Source: Aplectana chamaeleonis
Taxonomy: Eukaryota > Nematoda > Chromadorea > Rhabditida > Cosmocercidae
Assembly (NCBI GenBank): GCA_029168955.1
Contig: JAPDOI010000132.1
Location: 1,054,001 to 1,118,000, forward strand
Direction of reading: 5' to 3'
Length of the DNA stretch: 64,000 nucleotides
Shown here piece after piece: positions 23,020-35,091 of this stretch. Both the position numbers and the translations under genes were made by a program. A model generated the notes under the pieces. The model was not told where the DNA came from. It saw only the letters and a list, made by a program, of their open reading frames with translations, and made no database searches. Position 1 is the stretch's first letter. Each line of letters opens with the position of its first letter.

Positions 23020-26000
23020 GTGAGTGCCTTATATTCACATTCTATTACAGTTTATCTCACCGCCGCTACCAAACTTTGCTAGCACTCACCCTAAGCTGCA
23101 TAAACGCGGGGCATCGGTGTGGGAGTTGATATAATCGTGAGACGGCAGGGTTCTAGTTGTCCTGTGTGCTTAATTGCATTACAATCACAAGTCTCCTGCA
23201 TGGTAAAGGTGTGCTGAGTCGAATAGGCTGCACGAATTCACGCCATGCGTTGGTGAGATCATTCTCGAAAACGTTAGTATCACTGTTTTGCGTTTTAATA
23301 CGAAAAATGGGGAAATTCTTCGCAGAAGGAATGAAATCGAGCTTTCACTATCCCGCAACTACCCAGTTACCCCCGGTCGATGACTGGGTTCTTTTATGCT
23401 CTGACCTAGGAGCTGCCATGCTCGTACTCAATTTACCGGCTCTGCTTGCACGCGACTACTCATGACCGGGGCGGGAGGTCTTGCACCTACTCAAGCTTTG
23501 CTCCTGCGACAGGAAGCTGCTTTGTGCGACGTTGTTGTTGTGTTTTGTTTACCAAGCATTCACTAAACCCATCTTCATTCAGGCATTGGACTCAGGAGAT
23601 GAATTTACTGATGGTCATCAGGGCAGAATGGGTACCACTGTCACGTTTCGGAAAGGAATATCGATGAATGCCCCTGATGGTACCTACTCCTCAATCGTTA
23701 CTGATACATGCAGAGCCTCCATTCTATCTCGTTGTTTTGTTTCCAGGAAAACCACCAGATGGAAAGGGGCTTCATACAGAACTAACTGAATCACATCCAC
23801 CGGCCAGCTCAATCACATCTCACGCGGAACCTGGAAAGAGCTCTTCAAGCGAATCATCAGGTTTCAGCGCAGCTGTCTACTCTGGTCACAAAAGTTGTAG
23901 TGAAATCGGCAGGTTCGATGTTTTCTCTGGAAGTTAACAGTTATGATTGTATCTAATAGCAAGCTTTGGGTGAAGACAACTTGTCTGGGAGCGAGCGCCT
24001 TACGTGCCGCGTAGAGCTGATGCTGGGAAGAATCCTGTTTATGAAGCCAGAAATTGTTTACGTCATAGATCAGTACTTCTTCGTGGTGGAAATGCCATGG
24101 ATGCAGCAATCGCAGCAGCTTTGTGCCTGTCTGCAGCCCTACCTCATCGAGGCGGACTTGGAGGTGGATTGATGCTCACAGTATACAATGACAGCCTGTG
24201 CACAACACTGAACTCAAGGTATTCTTTCGATTCTTTGTTGATTTCTATAGCGTTTTCCATGTGTCAAATTTTTAGAGAAACCTGCCCCTCAGCGGCCACT
24301 GAGGCGTACTTTATGAATCGTAGAGATGAGACAGCCGTTGGTAAGTCTTCATTTAGATGCGACTTTCATGATGTTGAGCTAAAGGCTTTGACTGTGGCGA
24401 GAAGTCGGCCGTTGCGTTGCAATTTTTCATTGGGGCGTCTTCACCGTTTTCTTGTCATTACTTAAGCTCATCTGCACTGAATCTTTAACTGCATGCATTA
24501 TCTATCCTTGTCTGTTTTGCTTGGATCACCAGTATTCCCACTTCCTAGCCTTTGCTTGTCGCTCAGTTCTTGACTCTGCCGTCAGCTGCTAGCCACTCTG
24601 ATGCATTTCAGAGCTACACAGTTTCATAGGCGATCACTCCTGACATTTAACTCAACGTGTTCTGTTTCCAGGACCGAGAGCAGCAGGCGTTCCGGGATTT
24701 TTGAATGGTCTCTATCGAGGTTTTGAGCGATTCTCTTCCAAAACCCTGGCTTGGCGTCAGCTAGTCGCACCCACTATAGAGCTGTGTGTTCGTGGTGTAC
24801 CGGTTGCAGAAGAGCTGGCGGAGAGTATGCAACGGTTTCATTCAATGGTGACAAATGATTCTGTGATGAGGTAGTTTCGAAATTATTTTTTGTATATAAT
24901 CGCATTACTTCATAATGTCTGTTTATAGATCTCAGTTCACGAACGTGACAACAAGAAAACCATTAGCGAAAAACGAGAAAATGTTCTGTCCTCAGCTCGC
25001 CAACTTCCTCTCTGATATATCCGAAGCTGAGAGTCCTGCCGAATACTTCTACCGTGGTGAAGGAGCGAGACGGTTTCTAAAGGCGATTAACGAAGACGGT
25101 GGGGAAGTATAGTAAAGTATACTCGGAGCCAAACAACGGTCTGCAATTGCGGACTACGGTTGCTGCATCACGCGACACATTGATAATCGTGGTGGGAGAA
25201 AGGTAAATCGCGCCGGAACCTGGTGGTCTCATCACGATTATCGTCCTTATGCATTGTGCTACAGCCGTTGTCCGCATAACAAGAATTTGGCTACAAGAAC
25301 GGCAAAACGTATTTGTCGTGTAATGCAGTTTTCTGTGGCCGGTTCGAAGCTGGTACAATGAATGGCAGGCATTGCGTGGGATGGGATACATACGAAGGAG
25401 CAAATGAAAATTGGCTGGTTTGTTGAAGATGCAGCCGCATGCGTTGCGTTTAGTAGATGAACTCGTCCAAGGTTTCTCCTTGTTTGTGAGAAGAGAAAAC
25501 AAGCCCGAATTCGTAACAACATAGAATGGGAAGGGTGCAACGCCTATGAAAGGGATAAAGGAAGTTTCTGTGGGGTTTCGCCACACATCCGGCCTCCACT
25601 CAAAATTGTAGAGGATTTCGAATAGTTTGTGGTTTGACAGTGGCGCATCTTGTCACTGCCTTACACGAACCCCCAAAGCAGAGAATCGATAGTTATGAAG
25701 ACACAACGGCAGGCTTGTCAACCCCGACTTCCGGGGTGAGATTCACGTACGAGGCGGGTTAGGAAGTGGTTGGGGCAGGGCTTGGGGCGTTGTCGCGTTT
25801 GTGAATATCAGTGCCAGCGCTAGAGGTCACTTGAAAATTGTTCCCTAGTCAACCCCACCAAGGAGGGTGGGGCAGCCGAGAATCCGCTATGACACCAATT
25901 ACTGATTATCTCCAGCTTTTGCACGGCAACCATGAAAGGTGCCGGCGCGCTAACCGCTGCCATAACCCCTTCGTAACACTCGCGTTCGTGCGTGCCGCCC

Positions 26001-27254
26001 CTGGATCTCAGCTCCAAACACGGGGCGAAGTGCAGATGTGGTGATTTACTGAATCTCAAGAATAGATCAGAAGAAGTATTATACGGATATTCTACGCCTG
26101 CATAAGATACATGTAGCTATTTTGCACAATACTTATGGACCTGTTGTCACTTCAATGTACTCTTTTTTCAGAATCCTTCATAACTGCCCAGGACATGGAT
26201 GACTTCGAGGCGGAATTCCGATTAGGCCTCCAGTCTCGTTCAGGTACCACGACGTTGTGCGGACCAGGGCCTCCTTCAGTGTATAGCGTTCTACAGCTTT
26301 CTTTAGCTGCAATGAATAGTGAGGTTCTACATATGTATTTCAAAACAACCATTTTTGAAACTGATCTCCACTTCACCTGTAGGAGCCAATTCGACCTCTT
26401 TCGAAATACCGCTATTGTCGTGGGACCAATCTAAATTGATTGCTGACCCAATATTCGATCATAACATCCTGGAGGATGCCGACAAAATGACGAGTGAAAG
26501 ATCTATAAAGAATGTTGTCAATCGCTTCATGGATAGAGAACGACCAGAATCGAAAGTGAGAGAGTAAGGTTCCTTTCTTTATTTCGTGAATGACAAACTT
26601 TACAGTGGGAACCCACCGAGGAGGGTTCATTTTCCGTATTCGTCGTAGATGAGAAAGGCAACGCTGTGAGCATGATGTCTTCCTTAGGTGAAAAGTGAGT
26701 TTCATCTCCTGATTTATTGCTGATGCAGAGCGACTGACAAAGTCTATTCGCAGATTCGGGTCGCGTATATTCACTGAACTAGGCTTCTTTATGAATAACG
26801 CGATGAGTTCTTTCACGTATGGAACACAACCGGGTTCGATTCAATCACGTAACGCACCACAGCCGGCAAAATGTCCCACAACGAGGATGGCGCCGGTGAT
26901 CGCGTTCAGTGGCAACAAGGTTTCTGCGTTCGCATTGTTGACAGTTGTCTGAAATGAATCTCCACTAAATAGTTAGACTTGTCAAACTAAACAAAACGAG
27001 AGTGACTGTGGAACTCTCCGCTGCCCCTCTCCCACTAGGTTTATTTGATGAATCATTGATCCCTCTGACCTGCAGTATCTTTTCAGGTAAACTTTATTGC
27101 TGGAGACACCGACTACCTTCGGTTTAGCAGTGCCTTGTTCTATTCAGTCCACGACTCTGAAATTTCGGTGACGGACAGTTCCCCGATTCTGCACTCAAAA
27201 GGGAACCGCTTGTATTTGAAAGGTGCAGATGAGGATCTCCTTTCGGGTTATTAA
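22923..27254 (+). CDS. membrane-anchored gamma-glutamyltranspeptidase-like protein, probably catalytically dead
   Basis: The family cleaves gamma-glutamyl bonds of glutathione at the cell surface. My exons are 22923-23019, 23583-23631, 23747-23912, 24069-24218, 24276-24340, 24672-24870, 24929-25098, 26172-26318, 26383-26555, 26606-26694, 26754-26919 and 27087-27254. All junctions are GT-AG and keep frame, giving about 545 residues. A start-less first exon encodes one membrane segment (LIAIVLVVVFIVVLLGFFVY), fitting a type II anchor. Family motifs include CSEIG, GGNAMDAAIAAALCL, GGLGGG, the NSRET arginine motif, ITAQDM and VVDEKGNAVS. The nucleophile motif TTH reads SFS, and the substrate-binding positions NNEMDDF read NNAMSSF. 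The serine pair before the MxP motif reads TR, and the glycine loop reads AGDTDYL. The donor at 25098 is the least certain. Family assignment is firm; loss of activity is inferred from these residues. Confidence 0.85.
25751..26007. repeat. repeat in intron 7 of the GGT-like gene
   Basis: The text 'gaggcgggttaggaagtgg' plus 'ttggggcagggcttggggcg' matches the left arm of the inverted repeat at 44522. The far end, 'cgtgcgtgccgcccctgg', matches the right flank of that copy. The neighbouring 25560-25640 segment resembles 41770-41825 ('cacatccggcctccactca'). Confidence 0.6.
26606..26919 (+). other. active-site exons of the GGT-like gene with replaced residues
   Basis: In active enzymes the small subunit starts at a Thr (human Thr381, E. 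coli Thr391) within a TTH motif. Here the aligned residues are Ser-Phe-Ser. Next, the Asn after the 'TSTI' strand (human Asn401) is Gly in SSLGEKFG. Glu420 and Asp423 correspond to Ala and Ser in NNAMSSF, and Ser451-Ser452 correspond to Thr-Arg in CPTTRMAPVI. The flanking framework residues VVD, GNAVS, FG, NN, M and P are kept, which anchors the alignment. Confidence 0.75.
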
Positions 27255-29737
27255 GTGTATACTATACATTGTTGTGTGTACATATAAATTTACAATTAGA
27301 TAACGTGCCTCACGTCGAAAAAATCAGACAGTGAGAGTGTCTTGATGCGTCTACCGCTACCTGACTTGTCTGTGCATGCTAGCTGAATCAATCACGTGTT
27401 CGTTTGATTTGTGATAGCCTTTATAAATCGTAGACTGTTTTAGAAACGATTGGCGTATCGTCTGTTCTCTCAAGTAGGAAGTCGCGCTTAGCAATCGGAA
27501 GGAAATCATTCGATCGATATCCGTCTTTCCTTCGTTTTCCCGCGCGCAAATTTTCCGGCCAAGCAGTGTCGCGGCTTCCTACCTAAATTATACAGACCAT
27601 ATGTCGAAGTGCAAACTTCTCTATAGAGACATACCAAATGTGCAAAGACATATTCTTGTTTGGTGTCGTTATTTACTGCCGTTATCGGCGCAAAACGCCG
27701 CTCCTCAATTGCAGACTGCCGCTGCTGCGTGCTGCAACAGCGGTTGTTCGTGTTTCGGAGCGGAAATTTGTCCCGATAAGAACATTACATTCCGGACTTT
27801 CTCTGTAAATGCTGATGTATTACGCTTCATAGGCGTATCTTCTGAGTTCGCATACTTTTGAGCGCATAGTATGTGCTTTCGAAAAAATGTTAAGCAGAAG
27901 TCTCAAAGGTCTCCGACTTCCCACAATAGAACTCGTCACTAAGTTTGCTTCTGTAAACGTTCCTCCTCCAAGTACCCGTGGAGAACTGCTCCAATTAAGT
28001 CATTTCGAATTAGAGGGTATCTGCCTGAAAACGTATCATGACTGAAGTCCCTGAACCTTTTATCAGAAGAGCAGGAGGGCAAGTTGCCAAAAAGCGATTT
28101 CGGGCCAGATTAATAATGGCTGCAAGCGTTCCACTTTTTTACCAATCTCTCTCAAAATACCATTAATCGAGCGAAATCAATTAGAAGCACAGGATCCTGA
28201 GACGAATCTTCAATCGCATCTGAAAACGGCGTTTGCTTCCTGGATGTCTTTAAAAAATGCCAAACATAATGAGAATGTGGATGTTGCTATGCTGAAGGAG
28301 CGCACAAACGGCATTTCGCTCGCGAATTTTTTTTTCTAGAAAGTTCAAGAGCCTCTGCTGTGATACGTTTTCAACCGGACACCATCTGCTTGGGATCAAT
28401 GCCATTGCAACGTTCTCTTCGTTCACATGTCGTAATCGTACGGACGGTCGCCGAGGACGACTAAGCAGCGATTTATTTGGTACAAATCGGGAACCCCTCA
28501 GGCGCTCGCCCACCATTTATTACAAAAAAGATCTTCCGCTACAATATTCAGAAATTTTGAGAAGGAGGCTCATAAAAAGGAACTGATCTTAAAAAAACGT
28601 TTATGCACGCGCATGTGTCGACGAGGTGAGATACAAAACCTTCACCATCTTAAAAAAAGCACCATGTAGCGGGAATTCCCGTATATTTCCACCTTGGGCT
28701 CAAAAATCTCGTAGTTTGGTGAAAATTTTGTGTCTAAACTAGACTAGAAGCTCCTAAAATCGTGCGCAACTCCTGCTTGCGACTGGGTCATCTAGCAGAG
28801 GCGCATCCGGAAGCCAGCATATATGCTCAGCAAGTAAAACAAACGTTTGCGTAAGATGTGATATGCTGGATGTTTTTCGAAGAATAGGAAAACAGTGGTA
28901 ATGATTATGGAACACGAATAACACAGGAAGCCTTTCGATAAATAAGCTGAGTGAAGCCCGCAGTGTGGTTTATTTATACATTTACCCAACGTGTCCTCGG
29001 TCATCAGCTCTTCAAAGGTGGATCATTAGCTACCAGTGCTTCCAGAGATGGGATTCATTCACCGCAAATCCAGAGACTTGAACTGTGTCTGCATTCAGTA
29101 CCTGAAAACAGCACATCGAAACACTTCACGCACGGGTCTGCGATCGATGAATCACTATCGAGTGCTTCCTCGAAATCCAGCCTTTTCGTTTCAGAGCAAC
29201 AACTATGTCCATAAATGACAATGTAAGTATTCTTGCATAGTAGAACATTGATGGTCGGCAACCTTCGCAATGATCTCGAAAAGCTCAGGGATCGCTCAAG
29301 GAGCTCTAGGCCGAGATCATACTTCCAGCGACGAGGGATAAGACACAACGTTAACTATGGATATCGACCAAAAATCGCTTAACCTGATGTGCGCCATCGC
29401 GAATCGCGGTATGGAACTTCTGGGGAACGACAGGCTCTCAAGGTTAAATCCCACACCTATCAAAGTGGTGAATCTTGAGTTGCTGTCGGAACCAGTCTGA
29501 ACACAATTGCCTGGCTGGTCGATACGTATGAATTGTTTTGGAGAGGAACGGGCCTCCGAGGCTCCATAATCACACTTTACTGTCTATATCGCTGGTCGCC
29601 AGGAGAATGATCTCGACTTCATAGTCAGCACGGATCGCGGCGCTCATTCGGAATAGACGACACACTTTTGCTCGGAAATTTTTTATCCGATGAATGAAAC
29701 AGAAGTAATCATTTCGTAAACAGACGTGTAATTTTCT
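27255..29737. other. no gene seen
   Basis: No canonical AATAAA lies just after the stop at 27254; the nearest AT-rich match is catataaattt near 27281. Open frames at 27601-27861 and 28951-29214 (about 86 codons each) show no motif. The 29055-29348 antisense frame overlaps the latter and is likewise unsupported. Confidence 0.45.
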
Positions 29738-31880
29738 CAGGTACTCAGGACGACGGCCGGCAAGCCTCTATGCCGAAAATTACGGCCGTCGCCCCTTATT
29801 CTGAGGTTTCCGGCCAGCGGCGACTCATGCTGCACGCGACGCACACGCAGCGCGGATATTGGCTCGTCCGCGAACCACAAAACCCGCCACGCCATCTTCA
29901 ATTGGGCCGGTAGGAAAGACTATTTATAATGATCACGACTGATCACGTCGTAACGTGGTTATCATGTGCACAGCCGGTATAAGAGGCGCCTCATCTCACT
30001 GGAGTCCTCAATCGGCATTCTACTGCCGGCCCTGGGGTGCGTTCCAAGAACGTTACAACGACGCCGTGGGAGGAAAAACGACTTTCCCATGGACAACTTT
30101 GCTCTCCATGGATGCGAATCATACCTGAAAATTGCTTCCGTGTGGCCGTGGCTACGTTTCCATTGGACGCGTTTTGCCATTGAAATGTTGTTGGAACGGA
30201 CCCCTGGAGGGTGACTTCGAGTCACTCTCCGGAGGCCAGCATATTTTTGACCGCTGAAGTGATACTCAGGTACTCAGGACGACGGCCGGCGAACCTTTCC
30301 CATCTGGCCCTCGGTCTCCGTCCTCCGGCCGCCCGCTTTTGGTTCGCCGGCCACCCGTATGTCGGCGGCCCGCCGACCTTTACCTGATGGCCCGCGATCA
30401 TTATTTGTATTATTGTTTACCTCAAGCATGTCACCCCGGCCCCACGGCGGAGAAACGCCCCGCCTCGGTCCGCCGCAGTCTGCGGTGAGGAACCACCCTC
30501 CCCGCGGATCGCGGCGAAAACCGCCCCCCCCCAGCCGTGGGGACACCCCTATCCACACTGCAGTCAAAAATATGCTGGCCTCCGGAGAGTGACTCGAAGT
30601 CGCCTTTCAGGGCCGGCAGTAGAACGCCGATTGAGGACTCTAGTGAGATGAGGCGCCTTTTATACCGGCTGTGATAAGCTTGTTACGACGTGATCATTCG
30701 TGACCATTATCAATTGTCACAGAATTATAAAACTCAAACCGCAGATTTCATCCACCGTAACCCGATGGACATGATAAGAGTAAAGCAACACATCTGCATC
30801 CCATTCACAATCGTGATAAAATGTGGGTCGGTATATTATCATGCTCCTTGGAAGCAATTCACTCCGATACTTGTGAAATGAGGTTCTTCATGACACTTTG
30901 TTAAGTGTTGTCGAGAGCAACAGTTGGGCAGCACTGAAGCGCAGGAGTTTGGAGCGGAAACTGAAGCAGCTGGGGCAACAGTTGGAATGGTGAAGCTTCA
31001 TTAAAAAGCAGCGTATTGGTGCACCCAGTGGGACATAAGGACTTAACGTATTTACTACCCTATGCAGCAGTAGGGGAAACCCTATGAGTACCGGAATGAA
31101 TCCCTTGCAGGGAGCACGATATCATTCCACCGACCTAAGTTTCATCGTAACGATAAATGAATGGAGTTGTTTACAATACTCTTATCATGACCACTGGGTT
31201 ACTGTGTATAGAATCTGCGGTTTGAATTTTATAATTCTGAATCAATTGTCTTAAAAACCGGCCGAATTAAAGATGGCGAGGCGTGTTTTGTGGCTCGTGG
31301 GCGAGCCAGTATCCGCGCTGCGTGTGCGTCGCATGGGGTGGTCGTCTTGTGGCGCCAGAGAGTGAGAAGGGCGGGCAGATCAGTGGAAAGGGCTGGACAG
31401 CGCTAATGATTCCAAAAGTGACCTCAACCAATAGGTGTCTTTCCCACTGATCTGCCCGCCCTCCTCACAGTCTTGCGCCACGAGACAACCACCCCGTCGC
31501 ATGCAGCATGGTTCGCCGCTGGCCGGCACCCTCGAAATGTGGGGCGCCGGCCATCGTTTTCGGCATAGAGGTTCGCCGGCCGTCGTCCTCAGTACCTGAG
31601 TAGGGGGATCTCCACGGCTGGGGGGGGGGCGGTTCTGCCGTGATCCGCGGGGAGGGTGGTTCCTCACCGCAGATTGCGGCGGACCGAGGCGGGGCGTTTC
31701 TGCGCCGTGGGGTCGGGGTAACATGCTTAAGGTAAACAATAATGCAAATAATGATAGCGGGCCGTCTGGTAAAGATCGGTCGACATACGGCTGGCCGGCG
31801 AACCAAAAGCGGGCGGCCGGAGGACGGAGACCGCAGGCCAGCTGGGAAAGGTTCGCCGGCCGTCGTCCTGAGTACCTGAG
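29738..31880. mobile_element. 2.1-kb compound inverted-repeat element
   Basis: The motif ctcaggtactcaggacgacg, then 'gccggc', occurs at about 29737 and 30267, and inverted near 31577 and 31857. Other arm pairs include 29825-29900 with 31255-31350 ('gcgacgcacacgcagcgcgg'), 30690-30790 with 31130-31250, and 29940-30060 with 30600-30700. The nesting implies several rounds of insertion. The 203-codon antisense frame at 31380-31991 is repeat sequence. Confidence 0.7.
30036..30192. mobile_element. MITE nested in the compound element
   Basis: The ends 'tgcgttccaagaacgttac' and 'gttgttggaacggacc' are imperfect inverted repeats. A related element lies at about 42284-42464, directly before the coiled-coil gene's first recognised exon. 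Confidence 0.55.
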
Positions 31881-32306
31881 TTGTAAACACATATAAGAAG
31901 ATGCGTAAACATGGGAACATGTCTTGTTTCGTGAACACGTGTGTGAATTATGAATACATTTAGAAGACGAGTGTATCGACCGTACATTCATTCATCATGG
32001 CTTTCGACGTCTGCTCCGCTTTAACCTCTTTACATTCTTGAAGACTCTGAATGAGAATCTACATGTTTTTACGAGTGGATCTATATAGATTTGAGTAGGG
32101 TTATAGCAAAATCGTAGAACTTTTTTTCAGGCAAAAGTGGGTCGTCTATTCCGAAAGAGTACCCCGATCGCAGTGTCGATGGTGCGCATAGCGTGCAACG
32201 AGTTCGCGCCGCTGGAGGAGAAATGCCAGACCGGACAAATTGCCAGTGCGGTATGATATCATGATATTAGCCACTGATTCAACGCGGGTTGGTCATATCA
32301 ACGTGT

Positions 32307-32790
32307 ATCGGGTATTCCGGGGGTGGAAGTCAGTTTTAGTAAACTCCAAATACCGTGCGGTACCGATTGCCACAATGGCATAAAATGATGATATCAGTTG
32401 AATTGCTATATCTGACCGGCCGACTCAAACTCTCAAACGAAAATTGCAGAGTATTTGAAGACCCTGTGGCAATCGGTACCGCACGGTATTTCTCGTCTAG
32501 TGTCAGTTTTAACCCTATCAGGACGTTGCAGCCTGCGGCTGCACCGTCACTCAGAAAGGAAACCCTCTGCGTGGAGGCCAACTCTGTCGCGTATCGGGTA
32601 TTTTGGGGAGTGGAAATCAGTTTTAACCCGATTGGACGGTGCAGCTCGTGACTGCACCGTCTCTAAGGGGAGAAAATCCTCTGCGTGGAGGCTAAATCTG
32701 TTGTGTATCGTGTATTTTAGGGATGATCAGTTTTAACACTATTTGTAGGCTGCACCGTCCCTAAAGGGAGGAAAACTCCGAGCTATTGGC
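32307..32790. repeat. three-unit tandem repeat, ~115-bp unit
   Basis: Units start at about 32307, 32589 and 32704 with 'gtatcgggtatt', and contain 'cagttttaac', 'gctgcaccgtc' and 'cctctgcgtggaggc'. The first unit is enlarged by the hairpin element at 32348-32491. Open frames of 81-98 codons here are repeat artefacts. Confidence 0.75.
32348..32491. mobile_element. 144-bp hairpin MITE inside the tandem repeat
   Basis: The ends aaataccgtgcggtaccgat, then 'tgccaca', are inverted as 'tgtggca' then atcggtaccgcacggtattt. It interrupts tandem unit 1 between 'cagttttagtaaactcc' and 'ctcgtctag'. Confidence 0.8.
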
Positions 32791-32891
32791 TGCTGGTTGA
32801 TATGACACCAACACACCCTTTGATCACGTCAAATCAATGGCTAATGCTATGGTATATGTCCGGTCCGGCATTTCGCATTTTCAGTTCGCGC

Positions 32892-32971
32892 CAACATGCG
32901 CGGGTTTGTGACAAGCGATCCACAACCAACACTGCGGTTGTGGGTCGCTTGGTACAAACCCGCGCATGTTG
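32892..32971. repeat. 80-bp near-perfect hairpin
   Basis: caacatgcgcgggtttgtga pairs with its inverse at 32952-32971, and 'caagcgatccacaacc' pairs with 'ggttgtgggtcgcttg'. The loop is about 8 bases. It could be a minimal MITE. The size also fits a small-RNA precursor, but nothing else supports that. Confidence 0.75.
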
Positions 32972-33456
32972 CCACTCACTAGCATAGGGCATAATTCATT
33001 CATTTATTACATGATCATCGTGATGTGATACTAAAGACAGTAAGCTAAGGAATAGCAAAAAAATGCGTTACAATATTGAGAAGAATTGACATCATCGGAA
33101 ACATTTAAATTTCGCACAATTCTTGAGATACTGGGGGCAATCGAACAATGGGCAGAATTTGAATGGTTCGACTGTAATTATGCAATTGCTAGGAAAAGAA
33201 ACATTCTCTTAGGACATCAAAATGCGGCTCGTGGAGTATTCGAGAGGTGGGCGGACATTTAGAAAATGGACATTCGAGCGTTGCAATGGAAGCGTGAATC
33301 CCAGTATCCCATGCAAATGCGTCGAAGAACACAGCCGTCTCGACAAACCTGTTTGCAAGGTAGAGTTTACCTGTTGCTGCACATAACAACATTAAGTCAA
33401 TGGCAGTATTCCTGATTAAAACCGCTCCGAAGTTCGAGGAAGAATCGGCGATTATA

Positions 33457-33571
33457 CATGGTTTCTGTAGAATCCTGCTAAAAAGACAGCGATAACGGCT
33501 AAAAACATGATTGCTGATTATGTTCTTAGCCATTATCGCTGCTTTTTTGGCAGGATTCTACAGAAACCATG
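33457..33571. mobile_element. 115-bp hairpin MITE
   Basis: The ends catggtttctgtagaatcct and aggattctacagaaaccatg pair perfectly. The inner arms (cagcgataacggctaa against 'ttagccattatcgctg') pair with one mismatch. Confidence 0.8.
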
Positions 33572-33728
33572 CATACTAATCAATTTAGCTGAAATATAAT
33601 TCTTTATCAGGAGATAACGTAACACTGAATTTCGTAGAAAACATAAACCTAAGAAATCTGAGACCAGTCTGGGAAAACTGCATAGAGTCTATGCACTACG
33701 CAGTTACCTATGGTTTTACTCAGCTTAA

Positions 33729-35068
33729 CCCATTCACGACCGCGTGCCCCACCGGTGGGACACGCGTTGACTACCACTTCGGACCGCGTGTCCCACCGGT
33801 GGGACACTCTTTTCGAAAATCGTTTTCTCCACTACGTGAAGGAATTTCTAAACCTATTTAAGGTCAATGTATTTACCTATTCTACAGTCGACTACAAACT
33901 TCGTGGTCCGCTGGCAGCTTCACCACTACAATATATCTGACCCTTCGAATGCAGCAAGGTCGAAAACCGCAATTATGAGTACAGATCGCATTTTTACAAG
34001 CATTTAATGAAGAATTTTATCTAATTTTTTCATTACTCGGGGAACATCCCTTACTTCTTAGAGTGGTAAGATCGTATAGCACTATTTATAAATATCACAG
34101 AAGTATGATTACCGATACTGCGCACCATTCCGGCGTAGAGAATCCGCTTTTCTTTCGCCCGTATTTTGTTCACCTCATATATTTTATGCAAAGATCACTA
34201 ATGTTGAGATCACTAGGGCCTTTTTTGAAAGTCCTGCTTGGTTACGGTTGGTGTACCATCGTAGGCCGGGGCTCAAACATCGGCGAAAGCTACCTTGGAG
34301 AGGAGCGGACAAGAAAAATGGGGACGTGCCAGAGCAGAAAACGAGTGAAAACCTATGAAACGGTAATTACACTAATCATTCCTAGTCAATTTGTAACAAT
34401 AGAACTATTTTATACGTTTGAATGCAAAAAACACATATGCTTTTCACAAAAAATCTCTTCCTAGAAGGCGCCGAACCGGAGGGTTGAGGGAGTGGCCGAG
34501 AAAAAATGGCGAAGATCTAAAAAAAGTCATTTCCATCAGCATTAAAAGTCAATATCAACATTGAGGAGTATTTTCTACGTCTAGATGTCAAAAAGAATGC
34601 TAAAAATGTTTACCACAAAAAAAAACTCGCGTTGGAATGCGATAGACCGCAAGAGCAAGGGAGTAGCTAAAGCAAAATTAGTGCAAATCTGAAAAAAATA
34701 TCATTTCACTAAGCATTTCCTGCCAATTGAAGAACAGAGGAATGTCTATCAAGGTAATCTACGATAATTAATGTTCCAAACCGCTAGAATTCAACGAACT
34801 TTCGTGATTTTGTGGATGGTCTTATCTACACAGTGGAAAATTTAGGAGGCAATTTCTCTGGAAGGAAAGAGTTATGGAAGCTGAAACTTTGGCATCATAA
34901 TTTTGACGTCGACAGTCGTAGAATAAACAAAAAAAACCAAAATCGATTTTTTGGTGGCGTGCCATTCGAGCAAAAGTGGCCCACCGGTGGGACACTGTAT
35001 ACGGTGACGCAATATTGCACGCGGTCCGAACGTGCAGCCACCCAAAATTAGGCGTGGTCGTGAATGGG
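33729..35068. mobile_element. piggyBac-like non-autonomous element with TTAA target sites
   Basis: TTAA lies on both sides (33725-33728 and 35069-35072). The ends are perfect 13-bp inverted repeats starting cccattcacgacc. Subterminal palindromes gtgtcccaccggtgggacac (left) and 'cccaccggtgggacac' (right), plus 'cggaccgcgtg' in inverse orientation, mark both ends. TTAA targets and CC-starting ends are the piggyBac signature. At 1340 bp with a longest frame of about 133 codons, it cannot encode a full transposase. Confidence 0.8.
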
Positions 35069-35091
35069 TTAATAATGTTAATCTCGCTTAA

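Noticed and set aside
25077..25586. 169-codon antisense open frame inside the GGT-like gene's intron
   Set aside because: It overlaps the end of a GGT coding exon on the other strand and dispersed repeat sequence, and has no motif.
28951..29214. 87-codon open frame after the GGT-like gene
   Set aside because: Overlapping frames on both strands, no domain, and no splice partners that extend it.
31380..31991. 203-codon antisense open frame, the longest in the window
   Set aside because: It lies wholly in the GC-rich compound inverted repeat, with open frames in other phases at the same place. The translation is Pro/Arg-rich with no domain.
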